A DNA stretch of 8,899 bases from Bacteroidales bacterium (GCA_021107975.1 JAIORT010000496.1:1-8899), one strand, 5' to 3'; shown: positions 1-6,584, counted from the stretch's first letter. Translations and numbers: made by a program. The notes: a model not told the origin generated them from the letters alone.

Positions 1-24
1 ACTTTTTTACCACATCTGGTCTGT

Positions 25-1206
25 TTATCCTATTGCCGGTGCAAGTTGTGTTTTATATTTTTCAGAAGCCGAAGCTTTTTTTAGATTGGCAAAATAAACG
101 GCAAACGGACGGTATGCTAAGTGTGACCATTTAGAAAACGGCACTTCGATCATGATCATCGGTACAAGCACAGCCATGTGAATTACATAAGTGTAATATG
201 TGGCAGTTACCATTCCGTTAATTCTGAAAATATGAACCAGGATACCTGTAATTGTTGTTAACCCGAGCATGATAATAAATAACCAGTCGGTCGGATGCGA
301 AAACTTAGTTTTTAATTCTTTTTTCCTGATCCTGCTGATAGTTACATAAGTTAGAAAAAACAGAATTCCAAAAGTTGCATAATAACCCAGCAATCGTTGC
401 CAGTGCCACCATTCCTTTATTTCTTCTGTCTGAAAGTCAGGAAGAAAGACCACAACCACAGCAAACATTATACTGTAGCCGGTCATTACAAGAAGGTGTC
501 CAACCCAGTAAAATCTATTATCACACTTTGAAAATTTAGCCTGTGTAACAAAATTGTAAATAAGCCTCCATGCTTCTGTGAAATAGGCATAAAACGGAAT
601 GGTTACCGATTTATCCGATACAATTACCTTATAAAACATATTAAGAATGTTTGAAATAAGGAGAGAAGCAACAATGATTGCCATAGTCCAGTCGCCCAAT
701 TCAATGATCCGGATAAATTGTTCAGGAGAAACACCATCCACAAGGCTGTTAATCATAACACCCCCTGAAGCGTTCACCATTTGTGCAGCGTTTGGGCTTA
801 GTGGAAGAAATATATAAAACAGAACAATAACAAGCAGGGCTAAAAATAAAATAAAACCAAACTCCCAGAATTTTGAAGTATAGAATTTTTTTGAAAGCCC
901 TGTCCAGTCATAAATCGAGGTTAAATATCTTCGGAGGGTCATCATCAGTTCCCCCGGATTGGCGTCTCTCGGGCAGGTTTCAGAACATTCGCCGCAGTAA
1001 TAACACAGCCATGGGTCAACATGCTTTGCCAGGTTATCCTTTAATCCCATTTGCATCGCCCTGATCCCTTTTCTGGGGAAAAGAAATCCTTGCTCGGTTA
1101 ACGGACATATAGCCGTGCAATTACCGCAATGGAAACATTCGTTCCATTCGCTCAGTCCAAATTTTTGCAGTTCTCTTTTTAAATCAGGATTAACTCTTAA
1201 GCTCAT
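25..1206 (-). CDS. QmoC-like / HdrC-HdrE fusion: membrane-anchored iron-sulfur subunit
   Basis: This 393-residue protein fuses an HdrC-like ferredoxin domain to a cytochrome-b-like membrane domain, the architecture and length of QmoC. Two [4Fe-4S] motifs are visible: CFHCGNCTAICP (Cys24, 27, 30, 34) and CYYCGECSETCP (Cys68, 71, 74, 78). About six membrane helices follow, near residues 114-136, 173-195, 233-255, 271-292, 306-328 and 336-357. Candidate haem-b ligands are His237, His325, His343 and His362, though which of them bind haem is my inference. In the family this subunit passes electrons between the quinone pool and a soluble HdrA-like flavoprotein. It follows the HdrA-like gene with an ATGA overlap, so the two are probably translationally coupled and form a complex. 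The start is firm because GGAGG lies 7 bases upstream of the ATG. The alternative names are HdrC or a generic 4Fe-4S/NarI-like protein. The physiological electron donor is unknown. Confidence 0.85.
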   Translation of the reverse strand: MSLRVNPDLKRELQKFGLSEWNECFHCGNCTAICPLTEQGFLFPRKGIRAMQMGLKDNLAKHVDPWLCYYCGECSETCPRDANPGELMMTLRRYLTSIYDWTGLSKKFYTSKFWEFGFILFLALLVIVLFYIFLPLSPNAAQMVNASGGVMINSLVDGVSPEQFIRIIELGDWTMAIIVASLLISNILNMFYKVIVSDKSVTIPFYAYFTEAWRLIYNFVTQAKFSKCDNRFYWVGHLLVMTGYSIMFAVVVVFLPDFQTEEIKEWWHWQRLLGYYATFGILFFLTYVTISRIRKKELKTKFSHPTDWLFIIMLGLTTITGILVHIFRINGMVTATYYTYVIHMAVLVPMIMIEVPFSKWSHLAYRPFAVYFANLKKASASEKYKTQLAPAIG

Positions 1207-3011
1207 GATTTGTCCTCCATAACTGTATAAAGTTTTTTAGCTTTGGATTCAATGTTTTCGAATGAAATATCTTTAATGCTGCCTTTAATTTTACCTTTGA
1301 TAATGCTTTGTAAAACCCTGGCGGCAGCAGCAGAAGCCTGTACTACCGTGTCGGGAATGTCTTTTGGTCCCTGGCAGGCGCCGGCAATTGTTATGCCTCC
1401 TGTGTTGGTGTTCACAGTATCGCTGATATAATTAATTTCGGTAAACCAGCCTTCATCGCCTTGCGGAATGTCCAGCATACGGCTCAAATTTTCCGCATCT
1501 TCCCTGGGTTCAATGCCAACAGCAAGGACAATCATATCAAAGGTTTTTTCTATCAACCTGTCGTTTTCAATATCTTCAGTGCGAAGCAATAACTGCCCGT
1601 TTTTCTTATCAATTTTGGCAGTTCTGCCTCTTATCACATGAATCCCTTCATTCTTTATTCTTTCATAAAACTCATCATAACCCTTTCCGAATGCCCGCAT
1701 ATCAATATAATACTCGCAGACTTCAGCGTCAGGTAACTTTTCTTTTACAAGGTGCGCAAGTTTTAATGAATACATGCAACAAACCTTTGAGCAGTATTTA
1801 TTATAGTTCTCATCCCTGCTGCCAACGCAATGAATGAGTGCAACGCTTTTCGGACTTCCGCTATCTACGGTGAATATTTTATTCCCTTTTTTATCCTCTG
1901 TTCTGAAAGTAATTTTCCCTTCGGTAGGTCCTGCAGCATTCACTAAGCGCTCAAGTTCAAGGGAGGTGATAACATTGGAATATTTACCGTAACCAAATTG
2001 TTCAGTACGAGTTGCGTCAAAAGTCTTAAACCCGGTGGCAACTATAATATTTCCAACTATAATTTCGACTTCTTCATCCTTTGCATCAAGATTTATACAA
2101 TTGTTTACAGGACAGATTTTAACACAAACTCCACATTTCTGTCCATCCGACTGAACATAGATACAACTTTCTTCATCTATCAGGTATTTATTTGGTACAG
2201 CCTGAGGGAAAGGAATATAAATGGCTTTACGTAAAGTTGTGCCCACATCAAATTCGCTTGAAACCTTACCGGGACATTTTTCAGAGCATGAACCGCATCC
2301 AATGCAAGAGGAAATATCAACATACCGGGCTTTTTTAAGAATGTTGACTTTATAATTTCCGGGTTCACCGCTTACGTTTTTAACTTCGGAATAAGTAATA
2401 AGCTCAATGTTTGGATGTTGTCCCACTTCAACCATTTTAGGGGTTAAAATACAAGCCGCACAGTCGAGTGTAGGAAAGGTTTTATCAAACATTGCCATGT
2501 GTCCTCCAATAGTTCCGGTCTTTTCAACTAAATATACTTTATGACCGGAGTCTGCTATTTCGAGCGATGCCTGTATGCCGGCAATTCCACCGCCAATAAT
2601 TAGAGTGTCAGGATTGACATCTTTTTCAACGGGGGTAGCTGCAAATTCAAACGGAACTCCTTTTACCGCACATAACAAAACAGCTTTTGCTTTTTTAATA
2701 TCTTCAGCGCCGTATTTACGAAAGCTTGCCAAAACTACACTATCACCATTGTACCCGAGAAGCGACATTACTTCGCAAAACAAGGGTTTTACCATTCCGG
2801 GTATATCTCCGGCAATAATAATCCTTTCGACACCTTTCTCCTTTATAGCAGTTCCAATATTATCAATGCCGGTAAGAGGTAATGACCGGGAATCCCATAT
2901 TCCGCATACTTCTGGAAATGCTTTGGCAAAAGTCTCTAATGCAGTATAGTCAACCGATTCCGGATATTGAGGATTATAAAAATAAATTCCGGTTGATTTC
3001 ACATTTTCCAT
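1203..3011 (-). CDS. HdrA-like FAD/iron-sulfur oxidoreductase (HdrA/QmoA family)
   Basis: The protein has 602 residues from the chosen ATG. A degenerate HdrA-type N-terminal domain (about 1-130) is followed by the FAD-binding GGGIAG (140-145) and the HdrA signature DCAACILTPKM (183-193). Next come a ferredoxin-type insertion, CIGCGSCSEKCP (Cys236, 239, 242, 246), and a second cysteine set (Cys283, 293, 296, 300). The HdrA motif CVGSRD...YCSKVCC has Cys395, 407, 411 and 412. A C-terminal AGACQGPKDIPDTV motif starts near 543. The frame is open back to 3095, but the extra 28 residues look like leader translation and lie across an inverted repeat, so I chose the ATG at 3011. The N-terminal CHCG-type cysteines and the C-terminal ferredoxin domain of archaeal HdrA appear to be absent. 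It probably moves electrons by way of FAD together with the QmoC-like protein encoded just downstream. The family is firm; the substrate is unknown. Confidence 0.85.
   Translation of the reverse strand: MENVKSTGIYFYNPQYPESVDYTALETFAKAFPEVCGIWDSRSLPLTGIDNIGTAIKEKGVERIIIAGDIPGMVKPLFCEVMSLLGYNGDSVVLASFRKYGAEDIKKAKAVLLCAVKGVPFEFAATPVEKDVNPDTLIIGGGIAGIQASLEIADSGHKVYLVEKTGTIGGHMAMFDKTFPTLDCAACILTPKMVEVGQHPNIELITYSEVKNVSGEPGNYKVNILKKARYVDISSCIGCGSCSEKCPGKVSSEFDVGTTLRKAIYIPFPQAVPNKYLIDEESCIYVQSDGQKCGVCVKICPVNNCINLDAKDEEVEIIVGNIIVATGFKTFDATRTEQFGYGKYSNVITSLELERLVNAAGPTEGKITFRTEDKKGNKIFTVDSGSPKSVALIHCVGSRDENYNKYCSKVCCMYSLKLAHLVKEKLPDAEVCEYYIDMRAFGKGYDEFYERIKNEGIHVIRGRTAKIDKKNGQLLLRTEDIENDRLIEKTFDMIVLAVGIEPREDAENLSRMLDIPQGDEGWFTEINYISDTVNTNTGGITIAGACQGPKDIPDTVVQASAAAARVLQSIIKGKIKGSIKDISFENIESKAKKLYTVMEDKS
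1214..1218 (-). promoter_or_regulatory. Shine-Dalgarno-like GGAGG before the QmoC-like gene
   Basis: GGAGG on the minus strand lies 7 bases before the ATG at 1206, inside the last codons of the HdrA-like gene. The spacing is ideal for a ribosome binding site, and it supports this start together with the ATGA stop/start overlap. Bacteroidetes generally make little use of such sites, so it may serve re-initiation here, or its purine run may simply reflect the coding of Met-Glu-Asp. Confidence 0.45.
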
Positions 3012-3050
3012 CTGTTTAAAATTTAGTAATACGTTAACTGTTTGCCACTT

Positions 3051-3126
3051 ATTCGTCAGACCACTTCGCATACTAAAACGCATCCGTATGGACAAGGCAA
3101 ACGCACAGGACAGTGGTCAGACGAAT
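3051..3126. repeat. 76-base inverted repeat in the leader of the HdrA-like gene
   Basis: The left arm ATTCGTCAGACCACT (3051-3065) and the right arm AGTGGTCAGACGAAT (3112-3126) are reverse complements over 15 bases with one mismatch. They enclose 46 bases. A smaller dyad, CATAC/GTATG (3069-3073 and 3086-3090), sits in the loop. Any transcript starting above 3126 would carry this as a long stem 40-115 bases before the ATG at 3011. It could be a leader structure, a paired operator or a small relic of a mobile repeat. No flanking target duplication is evident. Confidence 0.6.
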
Positions 3127-3189
3127 GCAATAAACATGGGTGTTTCATTTCATCCCAGGTTACTGTTTATTATGAATAATTTAAGGTGG

Positions 3190-3220
3190 TAATATTAAAA
3201 CGTGAATAGGAAAATTACAA
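3190..3220 (-). promoter_or_regulatory. Candidate Bacteroidetes promoter for the HdrA-like/QmoC-like pair
   Basis: On the minus strand a TTG (3220-3218) is followed after 20 bases by TAATATTA (3197-3190), a partial match to the TAnnTTTG -7 box. Transcription would start near 3184, placing the palindrome at 3239-3258 about 60-65 bases upstream. A weaker alternative is TTG (3130-3128) with TGCGTTTG (3105-3098), 22 bases apart, which would overlap the right arm of the inverted repeat. Neither is a strong match. Confidence 0.3.
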
Positions 3221-3238
3221 TGATGATTGTCAGCCGGA

Positions 3239-3258
3239 AATATGACTTTTGTCATATT
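3239..3258. promoter_or_regulatory. Perfect palindrome AATATGAC-TTTT-GTCATATT, FNR/CRP-type operator candidate
   Basis: Two perfect 8-base half sites flank TTTT. The core reads TGA-N6-TCA, the geometry shared by Crp/Fnr-superfamily operators (for example FNR TTGAT-N4-ATCAA). It lies between the HMG-CoA-lyase-like gene and the HdrA-like gene, about 230-250 bases upstream of the latter's ATG. No T-rich tail follows on the minus strand, so it is not a typical terminator. Control of the electron-transfer pair by a redox- or nitrosative-stress regulator is an inference. Confidence 0.45.
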
Positions 3259-3266
3259 CTGTGATT

Positions 3267-3289
3267 CTGAAATTATTTTTTTATTTCAG
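3267..3289 (-). other. Small stem-loop across the stop codon of the HMG-CoA-lyase-like gene
   Basis: CTGAAAT (3267-3273) and ATTTCAG (3283-3289) form a 7-base stem around a 9-base A/T loop, spanning the TAA at 3275-3273. The stem is AT-rich and no U-run follows it in the minus-strand transcript, so a terminator role is only weakly supported. It could slow polymerase or protect the 3' end. Confidence 0.2.
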
Positions 3290-4130
3290 TTATTTGAAAT
3301 GCCAGCAATTGTGCCTCGATAAATTTTTTCTTATTAATGGCTAATGAGATATTATTTGTTTGAGCATAATCGAGGATATTTCCTGTTGGCATGTTTCCTA
3401 ACAGTTCGTATCCCGTCATGGGGCAGCCACCAATGCCATTAATAACGCCATCAAATAATTTGCATCCGTTTTTATATGCCGCATCAATTTTGTCGTACCA
3501 ATCGTCTTTTTTAATATGTAAATGGAGACCGAACTCAATCCCTGAAAATTCCTTTGACAAAGAAGCGTATGTATCTTTTATCATTTCCGGTGTAGCAACA
3601 CCGATTATATCGGAAAGGCTGATAGTTTCAATTCCTTTGCTGGAAAGTATTTCAGTCCAATGTAATATAATTTCTTTACCGGATGGATCACCGTAAGGAT
3701 TACCAAATGCCATACTTAGGTAAACAATCAGTTTCTTTTTTGATTTAAGGCATATATTCTGAAGTTCATCAATGGTTTTCAAAGCTTTATTAAAGTCAGA
3801 ATTTATGTTCCTTTTCAGGAAAACCGGAGATATTGAAAAAGGAAACCCGATGTAGCTGATTTGTTCAAACTGAGCAGCTTTTTCACCTCCTTTTTTATTG
3901 GCAGTCAGAACAAAGAGTTTTGATTTTGTAGCTGAAATATCAATTTTTTTTATGACGTCTTCTGTATCGCCTAACTGAGGAATTGCTTTTGAAGAAACAA
4001 AGCTTCCTATATCAATAATATCAAAACCTACCTGTAACAGAGCATTTATTAACTCAACCTTTTTTGATAAAGGAATAATGTTTTTTAATCCTTGTATGGC
4101 ATCGCGGGGTGTTTCCAGGATTTTTAGCAT
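3273..4130 (-). CDS. Hydroxymethylglutaryl-CoA lyase-like enzyme (DRE-TIM metallolyase superfamily)
   Basis: This 285-residue protein is close to the usual HMG-CoA lyase length of about 300. It shows the family landmarks in order: PRDAIQ (Arg9, Asp10), IIDIGSFVSSK (37-48), PQLGD (51-55), SDIIGVATP (173-181), the metal-binding pair HLH (His203, His205), GIGGCP with the candidate catalytic Cys236, and GN (Asn246). HMG-CoA lyase splits HMG-CoA into acetoacetate and acetyl-CoA, in leucine breakdown or ketone metabolism. Compared with the human enzyme, PRDGLQ is PRDAIQ, the Glu before SFVS is Asp40, and HCHD is HLHI, so a related lyase or aldolase is possible. The Cys-to-Asn spacing is one residue longer than in the human enzyme. 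Its ATG lies 15 bases after the stop of the glycosyltransferase-like gene, which suggests cotranscription without an obvious functional link. Confidence 0.8.
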   Translation of the reverse strand: MLKILETPRDAIQGLKNIIPLSKKVELINALLQVGFDIIDIGSFVSSKAIPQLGDTEDVIKKIDISATKSKLFVLTANKKGGEKAAQFEQISYIGFPFSISPVFLKRNINSDFNKALKTIDELQNICLKSKKKLIVYLSMAFGNPYGDPSGKEIILHWTEILSSKGIETISLSDIIGVATPEMIKDTYASLSKEFSGIEFGLHLHIKKDDWYDKIDAAYKNGCKLFDGVINGIGGCPMTGYELLGNMPTGNILDYAQTNNISLAINKKKFIEAQLLAFQITEIKK

Positions 4131-4145
4131 CTTGCAATGATTTAA

Positions 4146-5570
4146 TTAGGAAAATTTAAAATATTTTTTATACCAACAATTTAAGAAAATAGCGCTTCCT
4201 GCAAACATAGCAATCCAGATAAAAAAGGAATAAACAGGTTTTACATTAAATAAAATGGAAAGTATATTATTCGGATTAAAATTTCCGTGAATGAATTCCG
4301 GGATAATAAGGTCGAGCATAGTATTTACCACATTGGTAGGAACCGAATAGGCAACAGTAGCTTTTGCCAGAAAAGTACAGGTTATTCCAAAAGCCATTAA
4401 TCCCCAAAAAATATATTTGGAAAACTTTTGTCTTGATAAATATATAATTCCTTCGTAAGTAAGCAAAATGGTTAGAGCAAGTAATAATCTCGGACCATAC
4501 GTCCATCCGCCCCACCACCCGAAATAAGATGCAACAAATAAAAAATATACAATTGAAGGTACTATCAGATAGTTGGTAATTATCAGGTTGAATCCTTTAT
4601 TTATCATAGGTTTGAACGCTTTAACCAAAAACAACAATAAAAAAGGCGAATAGAGAAAAATACCCTTATACCAGCTAAAGCTTAATCCCCAAACTGAATT
4701 AAAATCTGGAAACGAAAATCCGTAATTACTATGAAGCTGGTCAAAAGCATGATACCTGTATAACATTTCAAATGGAGAGCCTGTGAAGATATAATTATAA
4801 TAAAGAATAAATATTAAAGAAGGTAAAACTCCTAAACCATAATAAACAGAGGGTTTTAAGTTTTTTGTCCGGATGATTAATTGAATAGCCCAAAGGAAAA
4901 AGATAACTGCAAGGTTGTATTCACATAAAAAACTTAAGCCGGCAAAAAATCCCGAAATCAGGTATTTATCTTTCTTCAAATAAATGTAGGAACCTAATAA
5001 TAATATGCCCGATAACAAATGTGCAAAATAAGTTCCTGAAAAAACGAAAATAAAGGAAGCATAAAATGGAAACAAGGTTAAGAACACGGGTGAAATTGTC
5101 GGGGTATTTTTTTTGATTTTATTAAATACTATCAGCAGAATTAATGTAAAAGGTAAACTACCTGCAAGTATTCCTCCTAAGGCGTATATATGTTTTCCGA
5201 ACAAACTGCCTTTTTCATCCGGTGTTATAATACCAATATATTTTAGAATTCCGAAAAAAGGCAAGACATAGTAAGTCGGAAGGGGGGCTTTGTCGGTATA
5301 ATAATGATTTTTAATAAGAGCTTTATCGCAGGTAAGTTCCTGGTATTTGTCAAACTGAAATGTGCCGCTTTCAAAATAAGTTATAATGGGCAATGCCCTG
5401 GAAGTTGTATTAGCGTTAATCCAGATATCAATATAAAATGAGCTTAATAAAAGATTGAGAATAAAAAAAGCAATAAAGAATTTTCGGGTGTGTGATATTT
5501 TGGATTTATGCCACGAATTCACGAATATTTTTAAAATAGTATTATTATTTAATTCGTGTATTCGTGGCAT
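4146..5570 (-). CDS. Multi-pass membrane glycosyltransferase, GT-C fold (GT39/PMT_2-like)
   Basis: From the ATG at 5570 this is a 474-residue, highly hydrophobic protein with roughly 11-12 membrane helices. Residues about 56-102 (SRALPI, then YTDKAPLPTYY) match the first-loop pattern of PMT_2/GT39-like enzymes (SR...YsDKaPg). The later GWWGGWTYGPRLLLAL (351-366) is also typical of this group. Such enzymes transfer a sugar from a polyprenyl-phosphate carrier on the outer face of the inner membrane, to lipid, glycan or protein; the acceptor here is unknown. The start is uncertain. A GTG at 5594 adds 8 residues and directly follows the SPFH stop. The ATG at 5570 lies at the edge of an inverted repeat. 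A GTG at 5522 would skip most of that repeat and begin just before helix 1. The repeat therefore encodes roughly the first 21 residues. The gene lies between the SPFH and HMG-CoA-lyase-like genes with almost no spacing. Confidence 0.75.
   Translation of the reverse strand: MPRIHELNNNTILKIFVNSWHKSKISHTRKFFIAFFILNLLLSSFYIDIWINANTTSRALPIITYFESGTFQFDKYQELTCDKALIKNHYYTDKAPLPTYYVLPFFGILKYIGIITPDEKGSLFGKHIYALGGILAGSLPFTLILLIVFNKIKKNTPTISPVFLTLFPFYASFIFVFSGTYFAHLLSGILLLGSYIYLKKDKYLISGFFAGLSFLCEYNLAVIFFLWAIQLIIRTKNLKPSVYYGLGVLPSLIFILYYNYIFTGSPFEMLYRYHAFDQLHSNYGFSFPDFNSVWGLSFSWYKGIFLYSPFLLLFLVKAFKPMINKGFNLIITNYLIVPSIVYFLFVASYFGWWGGWTYGPRLLLALTILLTYEGIIYLSRQKFSKYIFWGLMAFGITCTFLAKATVAYSVPTNVVNTMLDLIIPEFIHGNFNPNNILSILFNVKPVYSFFIWIAMFAGSAIFLNCWYKKYFKFS
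5508..5570. repeat. Bacteroidetes-type dispersed inverted repeat (CCACGAATTCACGAAT family)
   Basis: Left arm ATGCCACGAATTCACGAAT (5508-5526) and right arm ATTCGTGTATTCGTGGCAT (5552-5570) are 19-base reverse complements with one mismatch, around a 25-base AT-rich loop. Each arm holds two copies of CACGAAT. From memory, elements with this core recur between genes in many Bacteroidetes and other environmental genomes. The outer edge of the right arm supplies the ATG of the glycosyltransferase frame, and the element stays open in that frame. Confidence 0.8.
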
Positions 5571-5596
5571 TTCATAATTATTATGATACCACACAT

Positions 5597-6436
5597 TTAT
5601 TTTATATCTCCTAAAATCAGAGGCAATCCACCTTTTGTATTGCCTATCACAACTACTTTAGCATTGGGCGATTCTGCCAGTTTCAGGGTTGCTTCGATAC
5701 CTTTTTCTCTTAATATTCTGTCGGTTAAGCTTGCATTGATGATTTTGAAAGCTGTGGCTTTACCTTCGGCTTCGATTTTCTGGCGTTCGGCTTCTTTCCG
5801 TGCTTTTTCAAGTTTAAATTCGTACTCCAGCGAAAGTTGCTCCTGTTTCAGTTTACCTTCAATAGCTTCTTTAAGTGTGGTTGGAAGTTTTATGGCACGG
5901 ATAAGGATTTTATTTAACTGAACATTTTTTTCTTCCAAAACCGTTTTGGTTTCATTAAAAATCTCATCCTGTATCACATCGCGTTTTGATGAATATATCT
6001 CTTCGGGTGTATATCTGCCAATTACACTTCTGGTTGAAGAGCGAAGACTTGGAATAATTACCCTTTGCAGGTAGGTCGTTCCGATATCTTGATGGAGATT
6101 TCCCAGTTTGTCAAACATCGGTTCATACCATGCAGAAACATCCACAAATATCTCCAGCCCGTTACTTGATAAAACGTTCATATCCTCTGATGTTTCCTGC
6201 TGCCTTACTTCGTAAACATACATCTTATTCCAGGGTGCGATAAAATGAAAGCCCTCGCCATAAGTTTTTTCCACGTCGATTCCGCCACCAAAGCGTTTGA
6301 ATAATACACCGCCATGACCGGCATCAATGGTTACCGTGATATTGCTCCATGAAACAAGTAAAACAATAACTACTATTACGATTACAGTAATCGGAATAAT
6401 CTTTTTTAAATTAATTTCTTGTTGTTGTTGTGCCAT
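5597..6436 (-). CDS. SPFH/Band 7 domain protein, prohibitin-like
   Basis: This 279-residue protein has a short polar N-terminus (MAQQQQ, from a CAA run), one membrane anchor near residues 13-30, then an SPFH/Band 7 domain (about 33-200) beginning TIDAGHGGVLFKRFGG. A charged, probably coiled-coil segment rich in Glu/Lys/Arg/Ala follows (about 190-232, including EAERQKIEAEGKA). The length matches bacterial prohibitin-family proteins. Members assemble into large membrane-bound rings or scaffolds that organise microdomains and modulate proteases such as FtsH. No ftsH or nfeD partner is visible here, so the role in this operon is open. The start is supported by a good TACCTTTG promoter box about 30 bases upstream and an A-rich leader. 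The stop TAA is followed at once by the first candidate start of the glycosyltransferase-like gene. Confidence 0.88.
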   Translation of the reverse strand: MAQQQQEINLKKIIPITVIVIVVIVLLVSWSNITVTIDAGHGGVLFKRFGGGIDVEKTYGEGFHFIAPWNKMYVYEVRQQETSEDMNVLSSNGLEIFVDVSAWYEPMFDKLGNLHQDIGTTYLQRVIIPSLRSSTRSVIGRYTPEEIYSSKRDVIQDEIFNETKTVLEEKNVQLNKILIRAIKLPTTLKEAIEGKLKQEQLSLEYEFKLEKARKEAERQKIEAEGKATAFKIINASLTDRILREKGIEATLKLAESPNAKVVVIGNTKGGLPLILGDIK

Positions 6437-6465
6437 CTTGATTAGTTTTTATGATTATTGGGTTG

Positions 6466-6497
6466 CAAAGGTATGAATTATCTTTATAGATTTACAG
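6466..6497 (-). promoter_or_regulatory. Promoter of the SPFH-glycosyltransferase-lyase unit
   Basis: TACCTTTG (6473-6466 on the minus strand) matches the Bacteroidetes -7 consensus TAnnTTTG exactly. At the -33 position, 21 bases upstream, there is only CTG (6497-6495) rather than TTG. Transcription would begin near 6460, giving a leader of about 24 bases. The -33 region overlaps the decayed repeat at 6494-6584, so that element may have contributed to or altered this promoter. Confidence 0.55.
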
Positions 6498-6584
6498 ATG
6501 AACAAAGATTAATACAAATAATCTAAGAAAATCTGTGGTAAAAAAAAGATAGCACCACAGATAGACACAGATTAACACAAATTA
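6494..6584. repeat. Decayed CACAGATTAACACA-type repeat, two direct copies plus an inverted arm
   Basis: Two 28-base direct copies, starting ACAGATGAACAAAGATTAA (6494) and ACAGATAGACACAGATTAA (6557), differ at five positions. Between them ATCTGTGGT (6531-6539) is the exact reverse complement of ACCACAGAT (6554-6562), giving a 9-base stem with a 14-base loop. From memory, this sequence type recurs between genes in Bacteroidetes. The remaining intergenic sequence (about 6585-6669) shows nothing further that I recognise. Confidence 0.65.

Noticed and set aside
1..13. Possible start of a next gene (GTG at 13 on the minus strand, reading V-K-K)
   Set aside because: Only four codons fit inside the window and GTG is a common chance triplet. 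The in-frame evidence is far too short to call a gene, although an operon neighbour is likely beyond the edge.
2575..2949. Plus-strand open frame opposite the HdrA-like gene
   Set aside because: It lies entirely antisense to a well-supported conserved gene, has no recognisable domain and matches what coding-strand composition gives by chance. The other plus-strand frames are similar shadows.
3012..3095. N-terminal extension of the HdrA-like protein to an ATG at 3095
   Set aside because: The 28 added residues show no family similarity that I recognise and are translated across the inverted repeat. The ATG at 3011 has a typical A/T-rich leader and starts right at the expected N-terminal domain.
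3239..3289. Terminator after the HMG-CoA-lyase-like gene
   Set aside because: Two stems are present but neither is followed by a run of U in the minus-strand transcript, and both are AT-rich, so an intrinsic terminator is not supported.
6419..6433. CAA-repeat tract encoding glutamines at the SPFH N-terminus
   Set aside because: Only a few tandem units in a disordered polar N-terminus; too short to argue for phase variation.
6531..6562. Intrinsic terminator for the AMMECR1 gene from the ATCTGTGGT/ACCACAGAT stem
   Set aside because: The T-run is in the loop rather than after the stem, and the structure is better explained as part of the dispersed repeat.
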